From Entamoeba invadens IP1 (lineage: Eukaryota; Evosea; Mastigamoebida; Endamoebidae), in assembly GCF_000330505.1 (NCBI RefSeq), contig NW_004440193.1:30508-94507 (forward strand): 64,000 bases of DNA, written 5' to 3'. This document shows, in pieces, positions 33,308-43,723 of the stretch (positions are counted from its first letter, which is position 1; the number at the start of each line of letters is the position of its first letter). The notes under the pieces were generated by a model, which had not been told where the DNA came from, ran no database searches, and was given only the letters and a program-made list of their open reading frames with translations. Position numbers and translations under genes: made by a program.

Positions 33308-33858
33308 TATTTCTGAATAGAAAGAACATCTTACCGCCCCTTTTTATGTAGCAACTGATCAGCACTATGTGGCGTTGTGTAATCTTCTATATGAAACTAT
33401 TAATGTGTTATTCTTTTTATTATTCCTTGGTACACCCATTATATCTTCAGAGAATACTATTGGCTATTTTCTTATTTCTTTTTTATTTCCTCAAAAACTA
33501 GAAGATCAATGAATTTGAAAGAACCAAGTTTATCATTTTTTTTAACTTTTTTCACAAAAAATGTAATTTTTAGTTGGATTATTGTGTTGTTTTCGTTTAA
33601 TAATAACTTTATTTTTAAAAAATGGTATTGAATGCGATCGAAAAAAGAACAGGGTTTTTGAAAAAACAAATGCTATCTCCATATAGTATTATAACTATTT
33701 ATTGTTAAACCAACGTGGAAATATTTTGTTAATTATGACTAAACAGTTTATGAGACAAATAGAATTTGGAATTAATAAATGTATTAGAATAATAAAACGG
33801 TTGTTGAACACAGAGTTGTGTGATAGAAAGAGAAACCTATAATAAATAACAAAAATAA
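33308..33858. other. Spacer between PFK and LRR genes
   Basis: 550 bp, AT-rich, no ORF or element that I can support. Confidence 0.5.
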
Positions 33859-35154
33859 TTATATCGTCTTTTTAAAGGCGTTTGGAAGGTCGAGTGTGAC
33901 TGTTGTACCAAACAAAGAGCCTTCACCAAAACTTGTTCCCGGTGGGAATTCAATGGTTTTGAGAAGCTTGCACCCAGCAAATGCGGCATCGCCAACACTT
34001 TGAAAGACTGAAGGGAGTGCGACACGAGAAAGGGAGGAGCAGTATTGAAACGCGTTGTCTTGGATTGAAAAGAGAGAAAGGGGGAGGACAAGTTCTGAGA
34101 GGCGTACACACGCAAAGAATGTGACTGCTTTGATGAACGCAATTTTAGTGTTTTCTCTGAACACTGCGGAGTTGAGAGACTCGCACTTATAAAAAGCACC
34201 AACGTCGACTAAACTGACCGAACTTGGTATTTTCACATTTCTAAGGAACGCACAGTTCTCGAAACACCCTGCTTTGATCTCCTCGAGACAATTAGGGAAC
34301 TCAATTTCGACCAATTTTGAACAGTCTTTGAAAGCATTGTTTCCAAAAGAGGAAACAGAGGATGGGATATAGATGTGTTCCAAGTTGCGACAATTCTCGA
34401 ATGTGTGATTTGGGATCTTCTTCATCCCTTTGCCCACAAGCGCTATTTGTAAATTGGAACAATTGAGGAAGCACCCTTCATCCATAGAAAATATTGAATC
34501 TGGAATTTGGATTGAGGTAAGGGCATAACACGACGAGAAAGCACATTCCCCAAGAAATTGCACAGACTCCGGGATATCCACTTTGTTTAAAAGAATACAT
34601 TCATTAAAACACCGATGTGCGATAGTAACAAGGGATGTTGGTAATGAGAGGGTTGTCAAGTAGCGACACGACGAGAAGCAATACCCTTCAAGACTTGTGA
34701 TGTAAGTCGGCACTTCAAACGAATCGAAGAGCATTTGTTGATAACAGAAACTCCCAATGGTCTTTGCAGGCATTGAAAGCGCAAGTTTTTTGTCGGTTCT
34801 GTCTTTTCGGTTATAGACGACATTGGTGTACTTCTTCCCATCGTTCAACCTTTTCACATAATCGTTGTACGACACCGGATACGACACAACAAACATCTCA
34901 ATACTGGGAAGTTCTTCGTCGTCTTCTTCATACAAGTGGAGTGTTTCGATGTTTGGGAATAAATTGAAATTGGAGATCGATATTGGGTTGAAGTGGAATT
35001 GCTGTGTCAAATCAACGTACTTCTTACAAACAGTCATCATTGTTAAATAGTCTTCTTCACTTTCAAAGTATTTTGAGACGATCATCATGGAATATCTGTC
35101 CAATTTGCTCATTGCTATTGAAGTCTTCCTTTTCAAGTTTGATTCTCTTTGCAT
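33859..35154 (-). CDS. BspA-type leucine-rich repeat protein
   Basis: 431 residues, single exon. The N-terminal ~60 residues (SKLDRYSMMIVSKYFESEED) are the stereotyped leader of Entamoeba BspA-like proteins. From about residue 130 to the end run ~12 repeats of ~23 residues with the pattern 'L..I.iP.sV..ig..aF..C..L', the Treponema pallidum-type LRR. The family is greatly expanded in Entamoeba; one member has been reported at the plasma membrane, yet there is no signal peptide here. A second possible start lies at the internal Met beginning MSKLDRYS. Confidence 0.9.
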   Translation of the reverse strand: MQRESNLKRKTSIAMSKLDRYSMMIVSKYFESEEDYLTMMTVCKKYVDLTQQFHFNPISISNFNLFPNIETLHLYEEDDEELPSIEMFVVSYPVSYNDYVKRLNDGKKYTNVVYNRKDRTDKKLALSMPAKTIGSFCYQQMLFDSFEVPTYITSLEGYCFSSCRYLTTLSLPTSLVTIAHRCFNECILLNKVDIPESVQFLGECAFSSCYALTSIQIPDSIFSMDEGCFLNCSNLQIALVGKGMKKIPNHTFENCRNLEHIYIPSSVSSFGNNAFKDCSKLVEIEFPNCLEEIKAGCFENCAFLRNVKIPSSVSLVDVGAFYKCESLNSAVFRENTKIAFIKAVTFFACVRLSELVLPLSLFSIQDNAFQYCSSLSRVALPSVFQSVGDAAFAGCKLLKTIEFPPGTSFGEGSLFGTTVTLDLPNAFKKTI

Positions 35155-35380
35155 TTAATTGAATCAATTATATATAACTTTGTATTATTTATTTTATTAT
35201 ATTATTATTCGTATTCAATAAAAAGTTATTCTATAAGATGGTTCTTGCTATTATTGCTTTTTCTTTGTCTGAATCGTAAAAACACATATTAGAATATCTG
35301 AATAGATGGAGCAAAATATATATAACATTGAATTATTACTCAACTATGGAAAGTAAACAAAACACTAAACAATAAAAGAC

Positions 35381-36127
35381 TTAATCAGTCGCTTCTGCTA
35401 CTTCTATTATAATAGATATCAGTGCGTCCCGATATTGAATACGTAGACTCTCTCCCTTTGTGAGGTAGAGTCGTGCCTCATCAAGATAAGGACCAACTAC
35501 CTTGAGGAGAGTGTCAGTCATGACTTTGGTTTCGACAGCTTTTCTCGACGAAATTCCTGGGAAATATTGGACAGACTTTTTGAAAACATCAGTGGGCGAT
35601 CCAATAACCTCAAGGCTACCGTCAGACTTCGATTTAAATGTAGTGGTTTGTTGATTGAGTCGAGAAACTGTTTTTATGATTGATATTAAATCCTTTGTTG
35701 CAAATGCTATTGTTGCATCTGCTCGAGTTTTGGGTTCCAAAAGTGTTAAATCATTTGTTGCGTAAGTGATATTGAGTTTTGACGACACTTTGATGTTGTT
35801 GGGTCTTATGGTTGTAAGCTTGATAGTCTCCCCAGTCAAAGTGATATTGAGGGAACTGCCAACCCCAGACACTGAGCATAAAAAGTCGCACAAAAATGCT
35901 TTTTTTATTACGGCTACTACATTTCTGCTTGAGACGAAGTGTGAGAAGTACTCTTTTTCGACAGCTACAGAAAGGATTGCTTCTTGGGAACCAACTTTAA
36001 AGTAAACGCCATCAGTTGAAAACAATATGGAGAGGGTCTCCGCTTCTAATTTTTTAAAAACGCGGAATAGTTCAACAAATGTTGTGGCGTTTTCAATAGA
36101 GCCTTGGAAGATGTGTGGCATTGTCAA
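35381..36127 (-). CDS. Sliding-clamp-fold protein (PCNA or RAD1/HUS1-like)
   Basis: 248 residues, close to the ~260 of PCNA. The first half reads FQGSIENATTFVELFRVF, then STDGVYFKVGSQEAILSVAVEKEYFSHF, which is the layout of the first clamp fold. The second half has ATKDLISIIKTVSRLNQQ, SKSDGSLEVIGSP and ends SLRIQYRDALISIIIEVAE, as in clamp C-terminal domains. The typical PCNA PIP-binding linker wording is weak, and the GSSLNITLTGETIKL stretch recalls RAD1. It may be the replication clamp or a 9-1-1 checkpoint subunit; fold confident, subfamily not. Confidence 0.7.
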   Translation of the reverse strand: MTMPHIFQGSIENATTFVELFRVFKKLEAETLSILFSTDGVYFKVGSQEAILSVAVEKEYFSHFVSSRNVVAVIKKAFLCDFLCSVSGVGSSLNITLTGETIKLTTIRPNNIKVSSKLNITYATNDLTLLEPKTRADATIAFATKDLISIIKTVSRLNQQTTTFKSKSDGSLEVIGSPTDVFKKSVQYFPGISSRKAVETKVMTDTLLKVVGPYLDEARLYLTKGESLRIQYRDALISIIIEVAEATD

Positions 36128-36670
36128 GAATTCTAAGTGCTACTCTTTCTAAAAAAAGTTTTTATTAAAACTTTTTATTATATTCTTATTATATGTCATA
36201 CCATTACAAATTGTATCATATTAATTAATTTCTTTTATTATTTAGTTTAAAATAATAGACTCACTTTTTTTAATTCTATTTGTGGATAAAAAGAGATAAA
36301 ACACAATATACTCAGAGTTAAATATCGGAAGTATCAAAATGTCAAACAATTAAAAAAATAGACTATTTTATAAATATTATTTAATTTGAAAAAGTTTCAT
36401 TTCCGATAAAATGAAGTACAGAGCAATATGGTGATGATCAGGGTTTTCGATAAAAAACGGAAAATAGATGAAAAAAGGAAGAAGAGTGAGTAAAATAAAG
36501 AGAATGTGTGGTTGGGAAGTTGCAAAAAAAATTAAGAATGAAAAGACAATGAAAAGTGATGTGAAACGATGTAAGAAAACACTTGGAGTACAACGAAGAC
36601 GTAGACAGATCGTCGGTGGAAAAAAAAGGGTTTTGTATGGAAAATTGAGATCAAAAAATCAAACAGTAAT
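36128..36670. other. Spacer between clamp and CHD genes
   Basis: About 540 bp; AT-rich, becoming purine-rich before the CHD start. A 10-bp A/T palindrome lies near 36153-36176. A Lys/Arg-rich ORF starting at 36468 overlaps the CHD gene in another frame and is not credible. Confidence 0.5.
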
Positions 36671-39600
36671 ATGGAGAACCAGCCACACCCCTCTCCTCAA
36701 CAAAACGTTGTTGGGAGTACTTCAAAAGGCCAGGAAAGCCCTCAGCAAGCTAAACAACAGACACCACAAACGGCTACATCTCTTCAACAAATCGATAAAC
36801 AAACAATGGCAACTCTACCAGAGCCTGCTGTCCCTCTTCAACAAAAGCCCCACACAACACCTCCACAGATAACCCAACAACCCATTGTTGTGGCACAACA
36901 GCAACGACTTGCATTAAACCAAGAATTTCCACCTCAAGAGAAACAAATGGGACTTACACAACAAACACAACAACAGAATGATTTGGTGTCGCAACAAGCT
37001 CAACCGATAACACAACAGCAAATTCAATTAAAAAACCAACCAAAACGAGAGCAACCAATTCCCTCACCACAAGACAAGATACTTAAAAGTGACAAACAAT
37101 CTCAAATTAAGCTCGAAGCCCCTATAAAACAGGAAAGTCCTTTTAAGGCAGTTCAAGAAGACACTAAAATGTCAAATGGGGAATTAATTTCCCAAATCCA
37201 ACAACTAAATACTCCACAACGTGGCCATCCAATGGTCACTAACACGGTACCACAACAACAAAACTCTCAGATGATGCAACAACATCCACTTAAGTTGAGG
37301 CTGGACACTGAAATCCCAAACAGCATGCCATCACAAATCCATGCCATGGTGAATCCTACTCAAATGCCGATGGGTCAACCGCAGATGCAAGTTCCGTATC
37401 CATACAGACAATATGCCCCAATGGGAAGGTTCTCACGTGTAGCTGGGGGACAGGTCATCCCAGGGAGTGGCGGTCAACAACTGAGATTTGCACCCGTTCA
37501 AATGAATGGAGGAATAAATCCGCCCCCACCAAGTGGGATATTCAGACCAGTTTTTAATCCTGTGGGTGTTGAAGGACAATTTGTGCCGTATCAGTACCAA
37601 CAACAACCACCTCCTCCAATGTATATGTCACGTCCTGTGATTCGACAAAACGTGAGACCAGTCATAAGAACACAGCCATTGCACGTTGAGAAGAAGGATA
37701 AAGTCACGAAGGTTAAAGAACCAAAGAAAGTGAAGGAGCCAAAAGTGAAGAAAGAAAAGATACCAAAACCAAAGAAGGAGGTCAGAATATATACACCAGT
37801 CGTTGTTGAGCCACCCATTCAACCATTGCCTATACAAAAGAAAGAGAAAAAGAAAAAGGAGGAAGACATCATACCCGCTAGAAAATACGCGTTTAGAGAG
37901 AGAAAGTCATCGGTGAAACTCGTTGAAGAGAACGAAGATGAGAAGATGGAAGATCAAGATGTTGAGAAGAAGAGATGTCCAGTCGTCAAAAGAGAATTTT
38001 CACCATTCACGACGGAGAAAAGTGTGGAGAAACTGTTGAATGTAAGGGGTGGTGTCGAGGCTGGTACGGAAGAGGAGTACTTAGTGAAATACAACAACAA
38101 GAGTTATAGAGACGTTGAGTGGATCAAAGAGAGTATTTTGTCACAGATGATACCACAACTGAGGATCAAACGATTTAAAACAAAGTTCCAGTTTGACGGA
38201 GAGGAGGATCCGTTTCCAATGGAGTATACCACCGTCGAGAGAATTTTATTTGAAAAGGAAATAGATGGTGTTAAGTATTGCTTAGTCAAGTGGGGAGGTG
38301 GACTGAGTTACACGGAAGCCACATGGGAAAAGGAGAGTGATGTAGGGGATGATGTCAGACTTAACGAATACAAGAAATTTCATATAATGCCTGACCCTTC
38401 AACCATTGAAGCGCCACTTCCGGATAGAATATGGGAAAGAAGAATGAAATCTGATGTGTACAGGCACAATAATACACTGAGAGAATATCAAATAGAGGGA
38501 CTGAATTGGCTTGTTTTTAATTGGTGCCGAGGGAAAGGATGTATATTGGCGGATGAAATGGGTTTGGGGAAGACAGTGCAGGTTGTCGCATTTATGGAGC
38601 ACCTCAGGACATTCCAGAAACTCCCAGGACCATTTTTGATAGTAACACCACTCTCAACGTTGGAGCACTGGAGACGAGAGATTTGTGAGTGGACGGAGAT
38701 GAATGTTGTCGTCTATTTGGGGAGCAAAGAAAACCGACAGATGATACAACACTATGAGTGGTTTTACCTTGACAAAGACGAGAAGGAGTTGTCAAAACAA
38801 ATCAAATTTCATGCGTTGGTAACTACATATGAAATGGTGATGAATGACTACGAAGCATTGCAACAAATTCATTGGCAAGTCATTGTTGTGGATGAAGCGC
38901 AGCGACTGAAAAATAAACAATCCAAGCTGAACAGAACACTGAGCGAAATTCCTGCTTATCATAAAATACTCTTGACTGGAACTCCAATCCAAAATAACAC
39001 GGATGAATTGTGGACTTTGCTGAATTATGTAAACCCAATCGGCTTCCCTTCTATTGAGGCGTTTCACCAGAAATTTGGAGAGGGAAAGACAGCAGATGAG
39101 GTCAAATCACTCCAAGTTGAGATTCAGCCCTATTTACTGAGAAGAGTTAAACAGAACGTGGAGAAGTCGATACCACCAAAAGAAGAGATTTTGATTGAAG
39201 TTGAGCTGACGCTTGTGCAAAAGAAGTACTACAGAGCATTATACGAAAAGAATAGAGAATTTTTGAATAAGGGGTGTGTTGGGCAGAATGTCCCACATTT
39301 GTTGAATTTAATGATGCAACTCAGAAAGGTGTGCAACCACCCATTTTTAATTCCTGGCGTGGAGGAAAAGGAGGTTGGGGGAAATTATGACGATCCTGAT
39401 TTTTATGAAAGTGAGTTGGTGAAGTGCTCGGGGAAGATGGTCTTACTTGACAAGTTACTTCCAAAACTGAAACAAGACGACCATCGTGTGTTGATATTCA
39501 GTCAATTAAAGGGTGTTCTTGATGTGATAGAGAAATATCTTGGGTTCAAGAAATACACCTACGAACGACTCGACGGGAGTGTGAAAAGTAACGACAGACA

Positions 39601-41908
39601 AAATGCGATTGATCGATTCATGAAGGGAGATAGATTCGTGTTTTTGTTATGTACACGAGCCGGAGGTATTGGTATCAATTTGAGTGAAGCGGATACTGTT
39701 ATCATTTACGACAGTGATTGGAACCCACAAAACGATTTACAAGCACAAGCGAGATGTCATCGTATTGGGCAGAAGAAGGAGGTGAAGGTGTATCGACTTG
39801 TGTCGAAGAACACGTACGAGAGGTACATGTTTGAGAGAGCTTCAATGAAACTTGGACTAGATCAGGCGATCTTATCGAACATCAACCATGAGTCAAAAGA
39901 GACGGAAAAGATGTCAAAGGATGATATAGCAGACTTACTGAAGTACGGAGCATATGGTCTTTTGAAAGATGAAGATGAGAAAAACTCAAACAACTTTGGG
40001 GAAGAAGACATCGACCAAATTATGGAAAAACGCTCCAAGAAGGTTGTTTGGAATGGAGAGAGTGCGGCACAGTCGAGCAGTTTTTCAAAGGCGACATTTG
40101 TTTCCGAGACTGGTGATGTCGTTGATTTGAACGATGAACACTTCTGGGAGAAAGTTCTTCCAAAATTGCGAACGCCATCACAACTTTTCAAGGATTTGGA
40201 CGCCGCAATGAGCTCAAAGAACGACGAAAAGATTATTCCCTGGTTTGAAGCAAATTTGGAAGAGTTTTTGACTGAAATGCGACAACATGTAGTGAATGTG
40301 GTGGATGCGTACAATGAGGCGAAAGGACATATTTTGTCGGAAAGAGACACCCTGGTGAAATGTATTGATTTGTTACTTACCAAGAAAGATTTGATTGTCG
40401 AAGATATTGTTCAGGAATTACTTACGACATCAGAAACGCTGAAGTTCTCAAGAAAGAAAAGGAAAACAGTAATTTTGCCAGTAGAGGACGAGGAGGAGTA
40501 TAACAAGAAAAAGCAGCGAGTGAAAAAGGCGGAGATGCCCGATGAAATGAAAATGCAACTTTATTCCGCAGTAATCGATGTAGGAAGGGTTGACTTTACT
40601 GTTGTGCGAGAGAGAGCAAAGATTGGGATGGAATTTGACCAAGACGAGTTGCGGAGTTTTATTATAATCTTTTTGAAACAGTGCACCGCATATGGTCTGA
40701 AGTTTGAAATTAACAAACGCTATTTTGTTCAACTTCTTGAGCAATATCACGCTGTGAAGAGAATCAGAAAAGGCGGAAGAGATGACGTTTTGAAACAAGG
40801 CCATGAGTACGCACTCAGAGACGAATTCTCATTCTTAACAAAAGAGATATTGAAGGTGTACGAGTCGAAACTGAAGTATATGAACAGACTGGTGAAACTT
40901 GCTGGACCAGAACACTTAATACCAGAACTGAACGCAAACACCCACTTAACCAATTGGTGGAATGACCAATGCGACCACGACTTGCTGATAGGGATATTGA
41001 AATACGGATTTGGTGGTGGAGTGTTGATGGAAGAGGATGAACAGCTTGTGTTCAATAGTATTGTCGAAGAAGACGCGGGAGAGATAAAAAAGGGTCGCTT
41101 CATGTTTAAAATGCCCGACGATTCAAATCTCACGAAACATGCGAAAGCACTGATATCTCTGTTTGACAAGAAGTCGAAGGGCGCTGTTGTGAAGAGTGGA
41201 GATGGAAAGAAAAAGATGGACGAGAAGACGGAAGACGAGGAGAGTGGTGAAGAGAAGGCACAACAGAACACTCAAATGGAAATTGAAGAACCCAAAGAAG
41301 AGAAAGCCGAAGAACAAGTTTTGCCACCTCCAATGGAGGAAGAACCGCCTCATAATGTTGTACCATCAGCCGACGACATTGATGAAAAGCTGGAAATTCA
41401 GTTGACGGAAAATTCAGAAGAGAATGGTGAAAAGGAAGAGCAACAGAAAGTTGAAGAAAAGGAAATGGAAATTGAAGTCAAAATGGATGAAACCCCAAAT
41501 GAAATCATTGATGAAAAACAAGAAGAGAAAGTGCCATTAACTAAAATGGAAGAGGAGCGTCCAGACGAGACTGACGTCCCCAATGAGATTCAAAACAATG
41601 GGGAAGAGAAAAAAGAAAATAACATACCACAACAAATTCAACAAAACACAACAGTGCCTCAAGTCAAAAATATAAGTGAGGTAACCGTGAATACAACTGA
41701 GACCAAAGTTACAGAAGTACCAGAAGAGATACACCCCTCTGTTGAGGAAAAGAAAGAAAAGTCTTTTGATACAAAAGTCGAAGAAAATGGTGTGGAAAAG
41801 CAGAGCGAAGTCACAACAAGTCCTCTCCATGCAACAACGGACGAAGTAAAAGAAATGATCAATGGGGAAGAACAACAAAAGGTGGAAGTTCCACTGGAGC
41901 AGAAATGA
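36671..41908 (+). CDS. CHD-type chromatin remodelling ATPase
   Basis: 1745 residues in one exon. The first ~330 residues are Gln/Pro-rich, followed by a Lys-rich patch. Two chromodomains lie at about 450-580 (EEYLVKYNNKSYRDVEWI, KYCLVKWGGGLSYTEATWE). The SNF2 helicase spans about 600-1080: LREYQIEGLNWLVFN, ADEMGLGKTVQ (Walker A), VVDEAQRLKNK (DEAQ in place of DEAH), TGTPIQNN, RAGGIGINLSEADTVI, ARCHRIGQKKEV. The tail beyond ~1510 is very Glu/Lys-rich. CHD1/CHD3 relatives slide nucleosomes and read methylated H3 via the chromodomains. No PHD finger is visible, so a CHD1-like member fits best. Confidence 0.93.
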   Translation: MENQPHPSPQQNVVGSTSKGQESPQQAKQQTPQTATSLQQIDKQTMATLPEPAVPLQQKPHTTPPQITQQPIVVAQQQRLALNQEFPPQEKQMGLTQQTQQQNDLVSQQAQPITQQQIQLKNQPKREQPIPSPQDKILKSDKQSQIKLEAPIKQESPFKAVQEDTKMSNGELISQIQQLNTPQRGHPMVTNTVPQQQNSQMMQQHPLKLRLDTEIPNSMPSQIHAMVNPTQMPMGQPQMQVPYPYRQYAPMGRFSRVAGGQVIPGSGGQQLRFAPVQMNGGINPPPPSGIFRPVFNPVGVEGQFVPYQYQQQPPPPMYMSRPVIRQNVRPVIRTQPLHVEKKDKVTKVKEPKKVKEPKVKKEKIPKPKKEVRIYTPVVVEPPIQPLPIQKKEKKKKEEDIIPARKYAFRERKSSVKLVEENEDEKMEDQDVEKKRCPVVKREFSPFTTEKSVEKLLNVRGGVEAGTEEEYLVKYNNKSYRDVEWIKESILSQMIPQLRIKRFKTKFQFDGEEDPFPMEYTTVERILFEKEIDGVKYCLVKWGGGLSYTEATWEKESDVGDDVRLNEYKKFHIMPDPSTIEAPLPDRIWERRMKSDVYRHNNTLREYQIEGLNWLVFNWCRGKGCILADEMGLGKTVQVVAFMEHLRTFQKLPGPFLIVTPLSTLEHWRREICEWTEMNVVVYLGSKENRQMIQHYEWFYLDKDEKELSKQIKFHALVTTYEMVMNDYEALQQIHWQVIVVDEAQRLKNKQSKLNRTLSEIPAYHKILLTGTPIQNNTDELWTLLNYVNPIGFPSIEAFHQKFGEGKTADEVKSLQVEIQPYLLRRVKQNVEKSIPPKEEILIEVELTLVQKKYYRALYEKNREFLNKGCVGQNVPHLLNLMMQLRKVCNHPFLIPGVEEKEVGGNYDDPDFYESELVKCSGKMVLLDKLLPKLKQDDHRVLIFSQLKGVLDVIEKYLGFKKYTYERLDGSVKSNDRQNAIDRFMKGDRFVFLLCTRAGGIGINLSEADTVIIYDSDWNPQNDLQAQARCHRIGQKKEVKVYRLVSKNTYERYMFERASMKLGLDQAILSNINHESKETEKMSKDDIADLLKYGAYGLLKDEDEKNSNNFGEEDIDQIMEKRSKKVVWNGESAAQSSSFSKATFVSETGDVVDLNDEHFWEKVLPKLRTPSQLFKDLDAAMSSKNDEKIIPWFEANLEEFLTEMRQHVVNVVDAYNEAKGHILSERDTLVKCIDLLLTKKDLIVEDIVQELLTTSETLKFSRKKRKTVILPVEDEEEYNKKKQRVKKAEMPDEMKMQLYSAVIDVGRVDFTVVRERAKIGMEFDQDELRSFIIIFLKQCTAYGLKFEINKRYFVQLLEQYHAVKRIRKGGRDDVLKQGHEYALRDEFSFLTKEILKVYESKLKYMNRLVKLAGPEHLIPELNANTHLTNWWNDQCDHDLLIGILKYGFGGGVLMEEDEQLVFNSIVEEDAGEIKKGRFMFKMPDDSNLTKHAKALISLFDKKSKGAVVKSGDGKKKMDEKTEDEESGEEKAQQNTQMEIEEPKEEKAEEQVLPPPMEEEPPHNVVPSADDIDEKLEIQLTENSEENGEKEEQQKVEEKEMEIEVKMDETPNEIIDEKQEEKVPLTKMEEERPDETDVPNEIQNNGEEKKENNIPQQIQQNTTVPQVKNISEVTVNTTETKVTEVPEEIHPSVEEKKEKSFDTKVEENGVEKQSEVTTSPLHATTDEVKEMINGEEQQKVEVPLEQK

Positions 41909-42312
41909 ATGAATAACTGATTTATTGTAGTTTTTTATTGCTTTCATGTCGTTTATAATCAATTGGGGTGGATCGAATAAGTCTAGTGAGAAATACCATG
42001 TTTTGTATCTATTTAAAACAAAAACAATAAAATAACACTTCATATTATAAACACACCAATTATATTTATAACCAATACAAATAAGATTACATGTCCATTT
42101 GTGTTTCAATATTGTTCAAGTGTAGTTACGTTGGTCTTGTTTAATTACGGCACTATCCCATTGCTTCAAATGTTATTTTTTAAAACTGTTTTTAATACCG
42201 ATTATAGCAATTATAATATATAAATAATATTAATATATAAATAATTGTTCACTTTAATAAAAAAGAAGCAGTCTTTTTTCTACTCTTTATTCAAATAAAT
42301 AATTAATATGGT

Positions 42313-42412
42313 NNNNNNNNNNNNNNNNNNNNNNNNNNNNNNNNNNNNNNNNNNNNNNNNNNNNNNNNNNNNNNNNNNNNNNNNNNNNNNNNNNNNNNNN
42401 NNNNNNNNNNNN
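42313..42412. other. Assembly gap (100 N)
   Basis: Placeholder directly abutting a long hairpin, a likely cause of the break. Confidence 0.9.
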
Positions 42413-42551
42413 TAGGCTTCGCACCCGAGAATTTTATTATCAAAATTTAGTATCGAAAAACGCTAATAAAACGGGTCAATTTTTCTTTCCCGTTTTATTA
42501 GCTTTTTTAGATACTAATTTTTAATAATAAAATTCTCGGGTGCGAAGCTTA
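42413..42551. mobile_element. 139-bp near-perfect hairpin element
   Basis: Two 63-bp arms (42413-42475 and 42489-42551) are reverse complements with about 5 mismatches, around a 13-nt loop. The outer ends read TA(G/A)GCTTCGCACCCGAGAA, GC-richer than the surroundings. The terminal TA on both sides would fit a Tc1/mariner-type target duplication, making this a foldback MITE. The left boundary touches a gap, so more sequence may belong to it. Confidence 0.6.
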
Positions 42552-43376
42552 ATGGTGATGTATTTAATTGTATTAAATTAATTATTTTATTTTATATATT
42601 TTAAACTTGTTTTTTTTTGTTGAAAAATAAATCTTGATAATATCAATAAACTATTGATTATCATAATCAACTTAAGTTCCCAAATATTAGATTTTTCAAT
42701 GGCATATTTTATTTTTTTCTATTTACAAACTAAATTTCATATAAAATGTTTTGCGTGGAAACCAAAAAAATAGAAATGATTAAGCACAACTATAATTGTT
42801 GAATTAAAAAAATATTTTATTTAATACTATTTTTACTTTTTATAAATCAAAAAAATAAAAAAAATTGAATGAGTTTTTCAAAGTTTAATTAATAATTATA
42901 AAATAGAACAAACCAAATTTTTTTTGATATTATCAAATTCAGGTAATTATCTAACAAAAAACCCAATTTTTAATAGTTATTTTATTGTTTACTGTTTTAC
43001 TTGGAATATATTTAAAAATATATGATTGTAAACAATTTCGTACTTTTGCCAAAGTGTGTTCTTTGTTTTCTATTCTTTCATGATAATTCAACAAATTGAT
43101 TTTTGTATGATAAAAACAGTCTCAATTAAATACCATTGGTATAAAATACCAATTTAAATACCTTAATAAAAGCTCATTTCAACCCCCTTGTTTTCAAACG
43201 AAGTTCTTAGAGTTGTATTTTTAGATGAACACATCTGAAATAGAATAATTTGTTATTACTCTTGATTACAATTTTTTTCTTTACGACAAATACAATCGAA
43301 ATTTTTTATACATGATTGATACAACTTTTTGCATCCACTCTTCAAAAGCACCTAAAATCAAACTCGAAAACTCATT

Positions 43377-43619
43377 ATGTCAGGACACAAAACCGTCATA
43401 TCATTTGTGAAGCATTCACATTCGTTTTCAACAGACAAAACACCCACATCAAAAACGCAGACAGGTAACAACACGACACCCCGCGACTTTTTTGTCGAGA
43501 CGGAGATCTCTTCCATTCTCACGAAACAAAACCACCTCAACTACATCTCTGAGGTGGTTGGTTCCCCACGAAGTTCCCCTCGCGTCGCTGTCGAGCGCTC
43601 TCTCAACCCTGGCTTGTAA
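43377..43619 (+). CDS. Small unknown protein, 80 residues
   Basis: ATG at 43377 to TAA. The composition is polar (Ser, Thr, Lys) with a Pro/Ser/Arg-rich end (SPRSSPRVAVERSLNPGL) that could hold phosphorylation sites. GC content rises sharply at the ATG and falls at the stop, supporting coding. It converges with the gene at 43724-44296, about 100 bp apart. An antisense ORF overlaps but starts at a non-ATG codon and looks like a shadow. No family recognised. Confidence 0.5.
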   Translation: MSGHKTVISFVKHSHSFSTDKTPTSKTQTGNNTTPRDFFVETEISSILTKQNHLNYISEVVGSPRSSPRVAVERSLNPGL

Positions 43620-43723
43620 TTGAATTGTATTTTCAATGTTGTTATGCTTTTGGACCAAAACATGGAAGTCTTTGCTTATTTTGGAGTAACAAAGAAGTGA
43701 CACCAAATACATACAACAGTAAA

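Larger units (their letters stand above)
41909..43376. other. 1.5 kb AT-rich spacer with gap and hairpin element
   Basis: Contains a 100-N gap (42313-42412) directly followed by the long inverted repeat at 42413-42551. No ORF worth reporting. Confidence 0.55.

Noticed and set aside
36468..36872. 134-residue basic ORF before the CHD gene
   Set aside because: Overlaps the CHD start in a different frame; its sequence reflects purine-rich spacer and the shadow of the Gln/Pro-rich leader.
41537..42109. 190-residue antisense ORF at the CHD 3' end
   Set aside because: Shadow of the Glu/Lys-rich tail; no ATG-context or domain support.
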